DNA from: Stutzerimonas stutzeri
Lineage (GTDB): Bacteria > Pseudomonadota > Gammaproteobacteria > Pseudomonadales > Pseudomonadaceae
NCBI RefSeq assembly: GCF_009789555.1
Contig: NZ_CP046902.1
Span: forward strand, 2,124,001-2,188,000
Length of the DNA: 64,000 bases
Reading direction: 5' to 3'
Below, one piece after another: positions 1 to 8,414 of the stretch. A program made the translations under genes and the position numbers. The notes under the pieces are model-generated. The model was not told the origin of the DNA. It made no database searches and worked only from the letters and a program-made list of their open reading frames with translations. Position 1 is the stretch's first letter. Each line of letters begins with the position of its first letter.

Positions 1-1
1 G

Positions 2-430
2 CGGGCAGCGCTGGCGCGCGGGGAGGGCGATCGCCTGCGGCGGATGAGACAACAGTGGCCGTTCTTCAGTACCCGCATCGATATGCTGGAGATGGTTCTG
101 GCCAAGGCGGATGCGGAGATCGCCAGGCGCTACGACGAACGACTGGTCAGTGCACCATTGCGGCCCCTGGGAGACGATCTGCGTGACAGATTGTCGCAGG
201 CCGTGGAGGCGGTGCTTGGGTTGACCGGGCAGACCGAACTGCTCGCGCACAGCCCCGAAACCCTTGAAGCATTCAGCCTGCGCAATACCTATCTCGATCC
301 CTTGCATCTCATGCAGACCGAACTGCTGGCGCGCTCAAGGCAGCAGTCCGACCCCGCAGAAAGCCCTCTGGAACAAGCGCTGCTGGTCAGCGTCGCGGGC
401 ATCGCAGCCGGTTTGCGCAACACCGGCTGA
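2..430 (+). CDS. ppc: Phosphoenolpyruvate carboxylase, C-terminal end (partial)
   Basis: This is the last ~142 codons of a gene that begins before the window. PEP carboxylase adds bicarbonate to phosphoenolpyruvate to make oxaloacetate, replenishing the TCA cycle in the cytoplasm. The reading frame is open from base 2. It ends with the family's hallmark C-terminal segments: NTYLDPLHLMQTELL, matching the conserved 'R-N-P-Y-I-D-P-L' block, and the terminal GIAAGLRNTG. The invariant C-terminal RNTG is intact, so the end is not truncated. It lies immediately upstream of adk, as in other pseudomonads. Only the distal barrel and effector region is visible, so catalytic residues cannot be checked. 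Confidence 0.93.
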   Translation, partial: RAALARGEGDRLRRMRQQWPFFSTRIDMLEMVLAKADAEIARRYDERLVSAPLRPLGDDLRDRLSQAVEAVLGLTGQTELLAHSPETLEAFSLRNTYLDPLHLMQTELLARSRQQSDPAESPLEQALLVSVAGIAAGLRNTG

Positions 431-684
431 AGGCGCGCCGGGAGGGCGGCGAGGCGCCGGACAAACGTCACTGCCGGCTTCGAACGACATTTTCCCGCCT
501 CGGTGCGCCATGGCGGGTCCGGCAGCGATGGGCCATGGGAGCCGCTTGTCTGCGTTCTGTGCGCTGTGTATCGTGTTCAACCTTTTGTCGCATGGCGGCA
601 AACCAGTTTTTTTGATTCGCCAGAGGTAAGGGTGCAGACCATCGATCCTGGCGGCATCCCTATGCAAAACTTGAGGACTCATCC

Positions 685-1332
685 ATGCGCGTAATTCTGC
701 TGGGAGCACCCGGTGCCGGAAAGGGCACGCAGGCACGCTTCATCACCGAGAAGTTCGCCATCCCGCAAATCTCCACTGGCGACATGTTGCGTGCAGCGGT
801 CAAGGCCGGCTCGCCGCTGGGCTTGCAGGTCAAGGACGTGATGGACAGCGGTGGCCTGGTTTCCGACGAAATCATCATTGCTCTGATCCAGGAGCGTCTG
901 CAGCAGGCCGACTGCGCCAACGGTTTCCTTTTCGATGGCTTTCCCCGCACCATCCCGCAAGCCGAAGCGCTACGCGATGCCGGCGTGAAGCTGGACCACG
1001 TGCTGGAAATCGCGGTGGACGATGAGGAAATCGTCGGGCGTCTGTCCGGTCGCCGTGTGCATCCGGCTTCTGGGCGCGTCTACCACACCGAGCACAACCC
1101 GCCGAAGGTGACGGGCGTCGATGACCTCACCGGTGAAGAGCTGATTCAGCGCAAGGACGATCTGGAAGAAACCGTTCGCCATCGTCTGGCCGTCTACCAT
1201 TCGCAGACCAAGCCGCTGGTCGCCTTCTACCAGAACCTCGAAGCCACCGAGGGCACGCCCAAGTGCAGCCGCGTCGAAGGCGTCGGCTCGGTGGAAGACA
1301 TCACAGCCAAGGTGCTGGCTGCGCTGAGCTGA
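685..1332 (+). CDS. adk: Adenylate kinase
   Basis: Cytoplasmic nucleoside monophosphate kinase that interconverts ATP + AMP and 2 ADP, setting the adenylate energy charge. The 215-residue protein has the P-loop GAPGAGKG at residues 7-14, the AMP-binding segment around STGDMLR, the GFPRT motif near residue 85, and the LID beginning GRRVHPASGRVYH. The LID lacks the four zinc cysteines, which is the usual Gram-negative form. The length is typical of the long bacterial type. The ATG at 685 starts exactly at the conserved MRVILLGAPG. The 250-base gap after ppc implies its own promoter, and a strong hairpin terminator follows. Confidence 0.98.
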   Translation: MRVILLGAPGAGKGTQARFITEKFAIPQISTGDMLRAAVKAGSPLGLQVKDVMDSGGLVSDEIIIALIQERLQQADCANGFLFDGFPRTIPQAEALRDAGVKLDHVLEIAVDDEEIVGRLSGRRVHPASGRVYHTEHNPPKVTGVDDLTGEELIQRKDDLEETVRHRLAVYHSQTKPLVAFYQNLEATEGTPKCSRVEGVGSVEDITAKVLAALS

Positions 1333-1350
1333 TCTCGTCTCGCATACCCA

Positions 1351-1378
1351 AACGGCCCGCTTGCGGGCCGTTTTCGTT
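1351..1378 (+). terminator. Rho-independent terminator after adk
   Basis: The arms 1351-1360 (AACGGCCCGC) and 1363-1372 (GCGGGCCGTT) are perfect inverted repeats, giving a stem of about 9 bp with a tight loop. A T-rich stretch (TTTTCGTTTC) follows. It sits 18 bases after the adk stop codon and before tsaB, so adk and tsaB are probably transcribed separately. Confidence 0.88.
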
Positions 1379-1400
1379 TCCGGCCGGCCACGGGCATGGC

Positions 1401-1429
1401 TGATGGAGCGGATGCGCCGATGCTACAAT
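1401..1429 (+). promoter_or_regulatory. Candidate sigma-70 promoter of tsaB
   Basis: A good -10 hexamer TACAAT (1424-1429) lies 33 bases before the tsaB ATG. With a 17-base spacer, the -35 would be TGATGG (1401-1406), a weak match. It lies just beyond the adk terminator, where a promoter is expected. Confidence 0.45.
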
Positions 1430-1462
1430 CGCCGCCCTTTTTTACTCCGACCGGGATTTGCG

Positions 1463-2140
1463 ATGACCACGCTGCTGGCCCTGGATACCGCCACCGAAGC
1501 CTGCTCCGTCGCGCTGCTGCATGAAGGCCGCGTGCTGAGCCATTACGAGGTGATACCCCGCCTGCATGCGCAACGGCTGTTGCCCATGATCCAGACGTTG
1601 CTGGCCGAAGCGGGCGTCGCCCTGTCGGCCGTCGATGCGCTGGCGTTCGGTCGAGGCCCCGGCGCCTTTACCGGCGTGCGTATCGCCGTCGGCGTGGTGC
1701 AGGGGCTGGCGTTCGCGCTGGAGCGCCCGGTACTGCCGGTCTCGACCCTGGCGACCATTGCCCAGCGGGCCCATCGCGAACAGGCGGCCCAGCAGGTGGC
1801 CGTGGCCATCGATGCGCGCATGGATGAGGTCTACTGGGGTTGCTATCGCGCCCACGACGGTGAGATGCAATTGGCGGGCATCGAAGCCGTATTGCCACCG
1901 GAACAGGTCACGCTTCCGCGCGACAGCGCCGGGGACTGGCTTGCCGCCGGAACCGGGTGGCGCTATGGCGAGCGGCTTGCGGTACGGCCTGCGGCGGTTG
2001 ACGCGGCGCTGCTGCCGCACGCCGAAGATCTGTTGCATCTGGCGGCTTGCGGCTGGCAGCGCGGGGAGGCGGTGGAGGCCGATCAGGCGCAGCCGGTGTA
2101 CCTGAGGGACAACGTCGCCACGCCGAAGGCGCCCCGGTGA
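1463..2140 (+). CDS. tsaB: tRNA threonylcarbamoyladenosine biosynthesis protein TsaB
   Basis: TsaB is the scaffold subunit of the TsaBCDE system that makes t6A37 on ANN-decoding tRNAs; it binds TsaD and TsaE. The 225-residue protein begins MTTLLALDTATEACSVAL, the ASKHA-type first phosphate loop. It carries the FGRGPGAFTGVRIAVGVVQG block characteristic of TsaB/TsaD at residues ~64-83. The C-terminal half is weakly conserved, as usual in TsaB. The start is the ATG at 1463 rather than an in-frame upstream codon at 1361, because 1361 lies inside the adk terminator and the family begins at MTTLLALDT. Confidence 0.95.
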   Translation: MTTLLALDTATEACSVALLHEGRVLSHYEVIPRLHAQRLLPMIQTLLAEAGVALSAVDALAFGRGPGAFTGVRIAVGVVQGLAFALERPVLPVSTLATIAQRAHREQAAQQVAVAIDARMDEVYWGCYRAHDGEMQLAGIEAVLPPEQVTLPRDSAGDWLAAGTGWRYGERLAVRPAAVDAALLPHAEDLLHLAACGWQRGEAVEADQAQPVYLRDNVATPKAPR

Positions 2141-2199
2141 CCGGCGGGATTGCCAAAAACCGGACGGCTCGCTAGAGTCGGCGACACTTGAACAGGTGA

Positions 2200-2562
2200 A
2201 TGATGCGCCTCAACGGTCTCGCCCCCTCTGCATACCCCATCGAACGTCCTGCCCCTCATGGCAGTGCGCCGGTACCCTATCGCGAAAGTGAAAGGGCTGC
2301 GGAGCAAGCGCGCGAGTCGATCGTCACCCCCTCCAGCCCAGCCGATGCCACCTACGAACACCTCTCCCGAGGCACTCGGAGCGAGCCCACTGACTACGCC
2401 TCGGTCGTCTCCGGTGATTTCATGCCGGCGCGCTTCGAAGCCATGATGGAACGCCCGCTGAGTAGCCGTGCCTCTCAAGCGCTGCAGAGTTACGGCACCA
2501 CGGCGAGCTTCAGCGCCGATCTCGATGCGCACGAAGTGCTCGGTCTGGATCTCTACGCCTGA
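2200..2562 (+). CDS. Hypothetical protein between tsaB and a DUF72 gene
   Basis: A 120-residue soluble protein with no signal peptide, membrane segment or recognised motif. It is rich in Ala, Ser, Pro and Glu and looks partly disordered in its first half (P/S/E-rich, residues 8-60). The second half, ending VLGLDLYA, is more ordered. An AGGTGA sequence sits directly before two in-frame ATGs (2200 and 2203); spacing favours the second. Pseudomonads commonly have a poorly characterised gene in this slot after tsaB, which supports it being real. Function unknown. Confidence 0.6.
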   Translation: MMRLNGLAPSAYPIERPAPHGSAPVPYRESERAAEQARESIVTPSSPADATYEHLSRGTRSEPTDYASVVSGDFMPARFEAMMERPLSSRASQALQSYGTTASFSADLDAHEVLGLDLYA

Positions 2563-2579
2563 GGCGTAGCGAACCGCGC

Positions 2580-3452
2580 TTGAATCTTCCCTACTTTCTC
2601 GGCTGCCCCTCCTGGAATGACGCCGCCTGGCGCGGGTCGCTCTATGCGCCAGGTTTGCCGACGACCGAATTTCTTGCGCGTTATTGCGCGGTCTTCAATG
2701 CCGTCGAAGGCAACACCACCCTCTATGCCTGGCCGTCTGCACAAAAGGTCGAGCGCTGGGCGCGGCTGATGCCGGAAGGCTTTCGCTTCTGCGCCAAGCT
2801 GCCACGCGAGATCAGCCAGGCAGCGGATCTGCGGGAAGCAACCGATATGATCCTGTCGTTCCGGTCGCTGCTGGCCCCGCTGGGGCAGCGGGTCAGTCCG
2901 TTCTGGTTGCAACTGCCCGCGACCTTCGGCCCGGCTCGTCTCGGCGAGCTGGTGCAACTGACCGATACCCTGAACAGGCCGTTGGCGGTGGAGGTGCGTC
3001 ACCCCGCGTTTTTCGCCAGAGGCGAGGAGGAGCGTGCGCTGAACCGCTTGCTGCACGAACGGGGCGTCGAGCGCATCTGCATGGACACCCGCGCGCTGTT
3101 CAGTTGCCAGACGAGCGATCCTGCCGTGCTCCATGCGCAGAGCAAGAAACCGCGACTGCCGGTACGACCGGCAGCGTTCAGCGATTCCCCGCAGCTGCGC
3201 TTCGTTGGGCATCCCGAACTGGAGGCGAACGACAGGTTCCTCGCGCCCTGGCTGGCCAAGGTCGCCGGCTGGATCGAGGCGGGCAAACGTCCGCATGTCT
3301 ATTTGCATACGCCCGATAACAGGCTGGCGCCCGAACTGGCCATGCGTTTCCATGAGCAACTGCGGCAACGGCTGCCGGGCCTTCCGCCCCTGGCGATGGC
3401 GCCCACGCAGAGCGCGTCGCAACTGTCCTTGTTGAGCCTCGAACGCGGCTAG
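2580..3452 (+). CDS. DUF72 family protein (first of two)
   Basis: A 290-residue protein of the DUF72 (YecE) family, a TIM-barrel fold of unknown biochemical role. Family signatures are LGCPSWND near the N-terminus, EGNTTLYAWPS around residue 43, and FRFCAKLPREI around residue 70. A conserved HTPDN segment lies near the C-terminus. The start is a TTG at 2580, 17 bases after the previous stop, chosen because MNLPYFLGCPSW aligns with the usual N-terminus and no in-frame ATG lies closer. A different, shorter DUF72 paralogue is at 21310-22035. Confidence 0.85.
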   Translation: MNLPYFLGCPSWNDAAWRGSLYAPGLPTTEFLARYCAVFNAVEGNTTLYAWPSAQKVERWARLMPEGFRFCAKLPREISQAADLREATDMILSFRSLLAPLGQRVSPFWLQLPATFGPARLGELVQLTDTLNRPLAVEVRHPAFFARGEEERALNRLLHERGVERICMDTRALFSCQTSDPAVLHAQSKKPRLPVRPAAFSDSPQLRFVGHPELEANDRFLAPWLAKVAGWIEAGKRPHVYLHTPDNRLAPELAMRFHEQLRQRLPGLPPLAMAPTQSASQLSLLSLERG

Positions 3453-3508
3453 CGCCAAGCGATGGCGGGATTGTTGCAACCTTGACGTAGCGGCGTTGCC
3501 AAATCGGC

Positions 3509-4201
3509 ATGACTTTCGGCCGTTTCATTCTCCTGTTGCTGCTCGCCGCGTGCGGGTTCGTTTACGCGGTCTGGCGCGGCCACGTCGACGTTCCGCCGAA
3601 GTGGAATCCCTGGGCGCCACTGGACATCCGCGAGGCGCCGAACCTGCTCACGTCCTACAAGCTGCAGCGTTTGCAAAATGATCGTGGGCTTTGCGAGCAG
3701 GCGCTGACGACCTCCGATCTCGACTACGTGCCGGTGCCTGACAGCACGCCGCAACCCGGCTGCCCCGTCGTGAACGCCGTGCGCGTCACCGGCTCGTCGG
3801 TGCGCTTCAACGGCGCGTTTCTCGCCACGTGCCCATTGGCCGCCGCCTATGCGTTGTTCGAACGGCACGGATTACAGCCTGCCGCGCAGCGGGTGTTTGG
3901 CCAACCCGTGGCGCGTGTCGATCACTTCGGCAGCTTCGCCTGTCGTAACATCGCGCGCAGCGACAGGCGCAGCCAGCACGCTTCGGCCAACGCCCTGGAT
4001 TTGGCCGGGTTCGGGCTGCAGGACGGTACGCGCATTACCGTTGCGCGGGACTGGAACGGCGAGAACGACAAGGCACGCTTCCTGCGTGAGATCAAAGCGG
4101 CGGCGTGCGATGCCTTCAGGATCACGCTGAGTCCCGAATACAACGCCGCCCACCATGACCATTTTCATGTCGATATGGGCGGTTTCGGTGTCTGCCGCTG
4201 A
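3509..4201 (+). CDS. Extensin-like C-terminal domain protein, membrane-anchored
   Basis: A 230-residue protein with an N-terminal membrane segment (residues ~4-22, FILLLLLAACGFVYAV) and a periplasmic extensin-like C-terminal domain. It has six or so cysteines (around GLCEQ, QPGCPV, ATCPLA, FACRN, AACDAF and the terminal VCR) that could form disulfides. The segments SQHASANALDLAGF and HHDHFHVD match the H-x(6)-D and H-x-H metal sites of the D-Ala-D-Ala peptidase (VanY/M15) fold, so a zinc-dependent peptidoglycan role is plausible but unproven. The AACG could be mistaken for a lipobox; the residues after it are hydrophobic, so an uncleaved anchor is favoured. It lies upstream of rsmJ. Confidence 0.8.
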   Translation: MTFGRFILLLLLAACGFVYAVWRGHVDVPPKWNPWAPLDIREAPNLLTSYKLQRLQNDRGLCEQALTTSDLDYVPVPDSTPQPGCPVVNAVRVTGSSVRFNGAFLATCPLAAAYALFERHGLQPAAQRVFGQPVARVDHFGSFACRNIARSDRRSQHASANALDLAGFGLQDGTRITVARDWNGENDKARFLREIKAAACDAFRITLSPEYNAAHHDHFHVDMGGFGVCR

Positions 4202-4255
4202 GGCGCGCTGGCGCGTCCTCTGGCAGAATGCGGCGTTTTTCTCGCCGAGCTCCGT

Positions 4256-5038
4256 ATGACTGCTTCATCCCCGCTGGTTCGTGTCGAGGCGCTGGCGCCT
4301 CAGTTCGCCGAGCAGGCTGGCGCCTGGGCCTCTCGGCTTGCCTTGCCGTTGCAGGCGGACGACGCGCAGTTCGCCTTGCAACTGGGCGACCAGGGCCTGC
4401 AGTTGCAACTGCTGGGCCCGCAAGCGCCGGGTCCGGTACGGGTGGATTTCGTCGAAGGCGGCGCTGCACATCGTCGTCAGTTCGGCGGTGGCAGCGGGCA
4501 AATGATTGCCAAGGCAGTCGGCCTCCAGCCCGGCGTCCGACCCCGCGTGCTGGATGCCACCGCCGGCCTCGGCCGGGATGCCTTCGTGCTGGCTACCCTG
4601 GGATGCGAGATGGTGCTGTTCGAGCGTCAACCGTTGATTGCCGCGCTGTTGGAGGACGGTCTGCGACGGGGAACCGAAGACGCCGACGTACGGCCGATCG
4701 TCGAGCGCATGCGGCTGCGACACGGCAACGCCATCGAGCTGATGGCCCGATGGGAGGGTGAGCCGCCGCAGGTGATCTATCTTGACCCCATGTTTCCGCA
4801 CCGTGAAAAGAGCGCGCTGGTGAAAAAGGAAATGCGCCTGTTCCGGCCGTTCGTAGGAGATGACCTGGACGCGGGCGCGCTGCTCGAACAGGCGCTGGGA
4901 CTGGCCAGCCACCGCGTGGTGGTGAAACGGCCGCGCAAGGCACCGGCGATCGACGGGCCCCGGCCTGGCTACAGCCTGGAGGGCAAGTCCAGCCGCTACG
5001 ACATTTATCCGAAGAAGAAGCTGTCGGCCAGCCAGTGA
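4256..5038 (+). CDS. rsmJ: 16S rRNA (guanine1516-N2)-methyltransferase RsmJ
   Basis: RsmJ methylates N2 of G1516 in the 3' minor domain of 16S rRNA using S-adenosylmethionine. The 260-residue protein has the SAM-binding motif I VLDATAGLGRDAFVLA at residues ~98-113, an acidic FERQP motif II, and the catalytic-type YLDPMFPHREKSA around residue 176. It ends with the family's RKAPAIDGPRPGYSLEGKSSR region and a basic tail. The length matches known RsmJ (YhiQ) proteins. The ATG at 4256 is the first in frame after the previous gene's stop, about 54 bases upstream. Confidence 0.93.
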   Translation: MTASSPLVRVEALAPQFAEQAGAWASRLALPLQADDAQFALQLGDQGLQLQLLGPQAPGPVRVDFVEGGAAHRRQFGGGSGQMIAKAVGLQPGVRPRVLDATAGLGRDAFVLATLGCEMVLFERQPLIAALLEDGLRRGTEDADVRPIVERMRLRHGNAIELMARWEGEPPQVIYLDPMFPHREKSALVKKEMRLFRPFVGDDLDAGALLEQALGLASHRVVVKRPRKAPAIDGPRPGYSLEGKSSRYDIYPKKKLSASQ

Positions 5039-5106
5039 TCGATCGCCCCTGCGCACCTGCCGTTTCGTTGGCCTTGCTTAATGTCCTCAACAGTGGCATT
5101 TCTAGA

Positions 5107-5126
5107 TCAGGCCGTTCGTGGCCTGA
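5107..5126 (+). other. Hairpin in the leader of the HPF-like gene
   Basis: The arms TCAGGCC (5107-5113) and GGCCTGA (5120-5126) are perfect inverted repeats around GTTCGT. They lie between rsmJ and the HPF-like gene. There is no T-tract, so it may be a weak terminator of rsmJ or a 5' leader structure. Confidence 0.4.
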
Positions 5127-5163
5127 ACGGTGGTTACCTTGATCGCAGTAGAAGGAAGCGCAT

Positions 5164-5583
5164 ATGCAGATCCAAGTACATAGCGATAACCACATCGAAG
5201 GAAGCGCCCGTCTGGTGGACTGGGTCAGCGGCAATGTCGCCGACAAGCTGGATCGGTTCGACGACGAGGTCACCCGAGTCGTGGTGCACCTGAACGACGA
5301 GAACGGCGACAAGGCCGGCTCCCATGACAAACGATGCCAGATCGAGGCGCGGCCAAAAGGCCAGCAGCCAGTCTCCGTCACGCATAAGGCCGCATCCCTG
5401 GAGCTGGCCGTGGACGGCGCCATCGACAAGCTCAACAATGCGCTCAAGCATCAGTTCGGCAAATTGCGCAGCAAGCGCGCCTCGGCGCCGACGCCCATCG
5501 AAGGCGAAACCCTCGAAGTCGAAGGGCGCGATGCGTTGCTGGAAGAAGATTTCCTCGCAGACGAGCAACTGCGCAGCTCCTGA
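5164..5583 (+). CDS. HPF/RaiA family ribosome-associated protein
   Basis: A 139-residue protein of the hibernation-promoting factor / RaiA (S30EA) family, which binds the 30S subunit near the decoding centre during stress or stationary phase and stabilises idle ribosomes. It begins MQIQVHSDNHIEGS and shows the family pattern: DKLDRFDDEVTRVVVHLND, then a basic SHDKRCQIEARPKG strand, then a helix (AVDGAIDKLNNALKHQFGK) with the basic KLRSKR end at ~104. An acidic tail of ~30 residues follows, which is unlike the long dimerising tail of long HPF. AAGGAAG precedes the ATG. This stand-alone copy is away from the usual rpoN-linked gene. Confidence 0.85.
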   Translation: MQIQVHSDNHIEGSARLVDWVSGNVADKLDRFDDEVTRVVVHLNDENGDKAGSHDKRCQIEARPKGQQPVSVTHKAASLELAVDGAIDKLNNALKHQFGKLRSKRASAPTPIEGETLEVEGRDALLEEDFLADEQLRSS

Positions 5584-5914
5584 GTCAGGCCATTGCGTCA
5601 CCAGCGTGGCCACGCGCCGATGATCGGCGTCGATCGATAACACCCTCGCAAAAACAGGCAGGCACCGCCCGGTGCCTGCGCCTTGCCGCCTCTTTCCGTG
5701 CCCTGTTACTGCGCCTGAACCGGACGCCGCGTTTTGCGAGCGACCACCGGAACTGTCCTTCGCTGGGGGCTGTGCTATACACAATGGAGGTACTGCGCGA
5801 GGAGCGTCGGAAACGGCGCGCTAGGCTCGTGGCGGACCGTGACGAGAGGGGGGGCAATCGGCCAGGTGAGCGTTGTTCAGAACTGCTCACGGCCATCAGC
5901 ACAGAGGTGACACC
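5584..5914 (+). other. Intergenic region with a hairpin
   Basis: There is no convincing gene in these 331 bases. A perfect 9-bp inverted repeat, GCAGGCACC (5658-5666) and GGTGCCTGC (5671-5679), lies 75 bases after the HPF-like gene and is flanked by an A-run on its left; it may be a terminator, though the T-tract is poor. A TATACA near 5775 could be a -10 for the next gene. Nothing else is evident. Confidence 0.5.
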
Positions 5915-6175
5915 ATGACCATGATGCAATGCGTTTACCGCGATCACGTGATTACTGCCGAAGTGATGGAGCATCCCGGCACACCGACTCCCTGGGCCGG
6001 AGGTTGCCGAATCAGCAACCCCCAGGGACAGGTTACCCGGCGCATGGCGCTTCCGGTCGGGCACGCCTTCATGGCGGAACTCGAACAAGCGCAGCGGGCT
6101 TCCATCGCTCACGGTAAGTGGCTGGTGGACCAATGCCTGGATCAAGGCAGGCAACTGTTCGACAAGGCGGCCTGA
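5915..6175 (+). CDS. Small hypothetical protein
   Basis: An 86-residue soluble protein starting MTMMQCVYRDHVITAEVMEH. The start is the ATG at 5915 because AGAGGTGA lies 5-8 bases before it; an in-frame ATG at 5873 has no ribosome-binding site and adds low-quality sequence. The protein has a likely beta-rich N-terminal half and an amphipathic C-terminal helix (EQAQRASIAHGKWLVDQCLD). It has no recognised domain. It is probably monocistronic, with a hairpin just after its stop codon. Confidence 0.65.
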   Translation: MTMMQCVYRDHVITAEVMEHPGTPTPWAGGCRISNPQGQVTRRMALPVGHAFMAELEQAQRASIAHGKWLVDQCLDQGRQLFDKAA

Positions 6176-6182
6176 GTCCTTT

Positions 6183-6214
6183 GCGGGCCGCGCCGTGGCG
6201 AGGCCCGCCTCTTT
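6183..6214 (+). terminator. Likely terminator after the 86-residue gene
   Basis: The arms GCGGGCC (6183-6189) and GGCCCGC (6202-6208) are inverted repeats eight bases after the stop codon, followed by CTCTTTCCC. The stem is moderately strong and the T-tract is short. Confidence 0.55.
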
Positions 6215-6327
6215 CCCGTCTGCTCGCACCCTGACGTCCGGTTGAACTGTTGGTGGCCCCGACCCCTCTATTGCAGACATCGCCTGCGCCCGTTGGGCGC
6301 CAAATCGACCAGACGAGGAGTCGTTCG

Positions 6328-6576
6328 ATGGAACTTCCCAACAAAGACATGAGTACCTTGTTCGAACAGCTGGGCCTGCCGTCGGACCCGAACAGCATCG
6401 ACGAATTCATCGCCGAACATGCGCCGCTACCCAATCACGTCAAGCTTGCCGAAGCGCCGTTCTGGAGCGATGCGCAGCGTGCTTTCCTCGCCGATGAATG
6501 GATCGAGGACGCCGAATGGGTCCCGATCGTCGACGAACTCAACGCCCGGCTACACGAAGAACAGGCACTGTCCTGA
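6328..6576 (+). CDS. DUF2789 family protein
   Basis: An 82-residue acidic protein of the DUF2789 family, which is small, soluble and uncharacterised. The family pattern is clear: MSTLFEQLGLPSDPNSIDEFI, then HAPLP, then LAEAPFWSDAQRAFL, then EDAEWVPIVDELNARL. The start is the ATG at 6328, with ACGAGGAG 7-10 bases upstream; the longer frame from 6250 adds unrelated sequence. It sits just upstream of the catalase gene, and no functional link is implied beyond proximity. Confidence 0.85.
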   Translation: MELPNKDMSTLFEQLGLPSDPNSIDEFIAEHAPLPNHVKLAEAPFWSDAQRAFLADEWIEDAEWVPIVDELNARLHEEQALS

Positions 6577-6685
6577 CCCCATCGGGCCTCAAGCCTGGCC
6601 GTGAGTGAAGCAGCCATGCTCCGCTGGCTTGAAAGCCCTGCCGCTCGACGCTCTGCGCGTCTTTCCTCCGACCTCAGGAGCCGCC

Positions 6686-8290
6686 ATGACCGAAGAACGA
6701 AACACACTTACGACCCGGCAGGGTCATCCCGTGAGCGACAACCAGAGCCTGCGCAGTGTTGGAGAGCGCGGCCCGGCGACGCTTGAGAACTACCAGTTCA
6801 TCGAAAAAATCACCCATTTCGATCGGGAACGCATCCCCGAGCGCGTCGTACATGCCCGTGGTACCGCAGCCCATGGCTGGTTCGAGCCCTACGGCACCAT
6901 CGGCGACGAGCCCGCGAGTAAATACACCCGCGCCAAGGTGCTGACCCGGACGGGTGTGCGCACGCCCGTCTTCCTGCGGTTTTCCACGGTGATCGGTGCC
7001 AAGGAGTCGCCTGAAACCGCCCGCGACCCCCGTGGTTTCGCCATCAAGTTCTATACCGAAGATGGCAACTGGGACCTGGTGGGTAACAACCTGAAGGTGT
7101 TTTTCATCCGCGACGCAATCAAGTTTCCCGACATGATCCATGCGTTCAAGCCAGACCCTGTGACCAATAGGCAAGAGCCCTGGCGCTTTTACGATTTCGT
7201 CCAACATCATCCCGAAGCGTTGCACATGGTGACCTGGGTGAAGAGCCCTTGGGGCATTCCGGCGAATTACCGGCACATGCAGGGCTCCAGCGTGAACACC
7301 TACAAACTGGTCAACGACAAGGGCGAGGCCGTGCTCTGCAAGTTCTCCTTCGAGCCCAAGCTGGGGGTGAAGAACCTTACCGCTCAGCAGGCCGCCGAGA
7401 TCCAGATGAAAGATGTCGGTCACGCCACGCGAGATCTTTACGATGCGATCGAGCGGGGCGAATACCCGGAATGGGAGATGGCGGTGCAGATCATGTCCGA
7501 TGATCCGCATGAGGAACTCGACTTCGATCCGTTGGACGACACCAAACGCTGGCCGGAAGACCAGTTCCCACTGTTGCCGGTGGGTCGTCTGGTGCTCGAC
7601 CGCAACCCGTCGAATGTCTTCGCCGAAACCGAACAGGCCGCCTTCGGTACGGGCGTGCTGGTCGACGGCATCGACTTCTCCGATGACAAGATGCTGCAAG
7701 GGCGCACGCTGTCCTACTCCGACACTCAGCGCTACCGTGTCGGTGCCAACTACCTGCAACTGGCGATCAACGCGCCCCGCCGTCAGGTGGCCACCAATCA
7801 GCGCGATGGGCAGATGGCGCACTTCGTCGACACCGGCGGCGAAAACCCGCATGTCAACTACGAGCCCAGTTCGATGGGCGGGCTGCGTGAAGCGCCCAAG
7901 CCCAAGCCGGATTATCACCAATGGGTCGAAGGCCACCTTGGCCGCTACCAGACCACCAAGGCTGCGGCGGACTATCACCAGGCTGGCGATCGCTATCGCA
8001 GTTTCGAGGAATGGGAGCGCGAGGACCTGATCGCCAACATTACCGCCGACCTCAAGGAGTGTCCGGAGCATATCTGCCTGCGGATGATCTGGCACTTCTG
8101 GCATTGCGATCCGGACTACGGACAACGTCTGGCCGACGGCGTGGGCGTGGATATCGAGAAAGCCAAGGCGCTGCCGCCGCTCGAGGGGCGCGCCGCGCCG
8201 GGTGAAAATCTGGCCGGGCCAACCTACAGCAGCGGCGAAGCGGAAAGCGGCGATACCCACCACGCCACCCAGCCCGGCATCGGGCGCTAG
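6686..8290 (+). CDS. Monofunctional haem catalase
   Basis: Converts hydrogen peroxide to water and oxygen. The 534-residue protein has the distal catalytic histidine in VVHARGTAAHG (His56), the catalytic asparagine in LVGNNLKVFF (about Asn134) and the proximal haem-ligand tyrosine in SYSDTQRYRVG. The DPRGFAIKFYTEDGNWD and VGRLVLDRNPSNVFAE blocks are typical. There is no flavodoxin-like C-terminal domain, so it is the small-subunit type rather than KatE-like. No signal peptide is evident, so it is probably cytoplasmic. The start is the ATG at 6686, with CTCAGGAG upstream. Which named Pseudomonas catalase (KatA or KatB) it corresponds to cannot be settled here. Confidence 0.95.
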   Translation: MTEERNTLTTRQGHPVSDNQSLRSVGERGPATLENYQFIEKITHFDRERIPERVVHARGTAAHGWFEPYGTIGDEPASKYTRAKVLTRTGVRTPVFLRFSTVIGAKESPETARDPRGFAIKFYTEDGNWDLVGNNLKVFFIRDAIKFPDMIHAFKPDPVTNRQEPWRFYDFVQHHPEALHMVTWVKSPWGIPANYRHMQGSSVNTYKLVNDKGEAVLCKFSFEPKLGVKNLTAQQAAEIQMKDVGHATRDLYDAIERGEYPEWEMAVQIMSDDPHEELDFDPLDDTKRWPEDQFPLLPVGRLVLDRNPSNVFAETEQAAFGTGVLVDGIDFSDDKMLQGRTLSYSDTQRYRVGANYLQLAINAPRRQVATNQRDGQMAHFVDTGGENPHVNYEPSSMGGLREAPKPKPDYHQWVEGHLGRYQTTKAAADYHQAGDRYRSFEEWEREDLIANITADLKECPEHICLRMIWHFWHCDPDYGQRLADGVGVDIEKAKALPPLEGRAAPGENLAGPTYSSGEAESGDTHHATQPGIGR

Positions 8291-8303
8291 CACCGTTGCG
8301 CTG

Positions 8304-8336
8304 GGCGCGGCGGCGCCGTGTCGCCGCGCCTGGTGT
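8304..8336 (+). terminator. Likely terminator after catalase
   Basis: Perfect 9-bp arms GGCGCGGCG (8304-8312) and CGCCGCGCC (8322-8330) lie 14 bases after the catalase stop, followed by TGGTGTTTG. The stem is very GC-rich and the T-tract weak. Confidence 0.55.
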
Positions 8337-8414
8337 TTGTGCGCCGGTGAATTAGAATGCGCCGCTTGCGCGCGACGCAGCGCCCCGTTGTACTCCCGTA
8401 GTAAAAGGACTCTC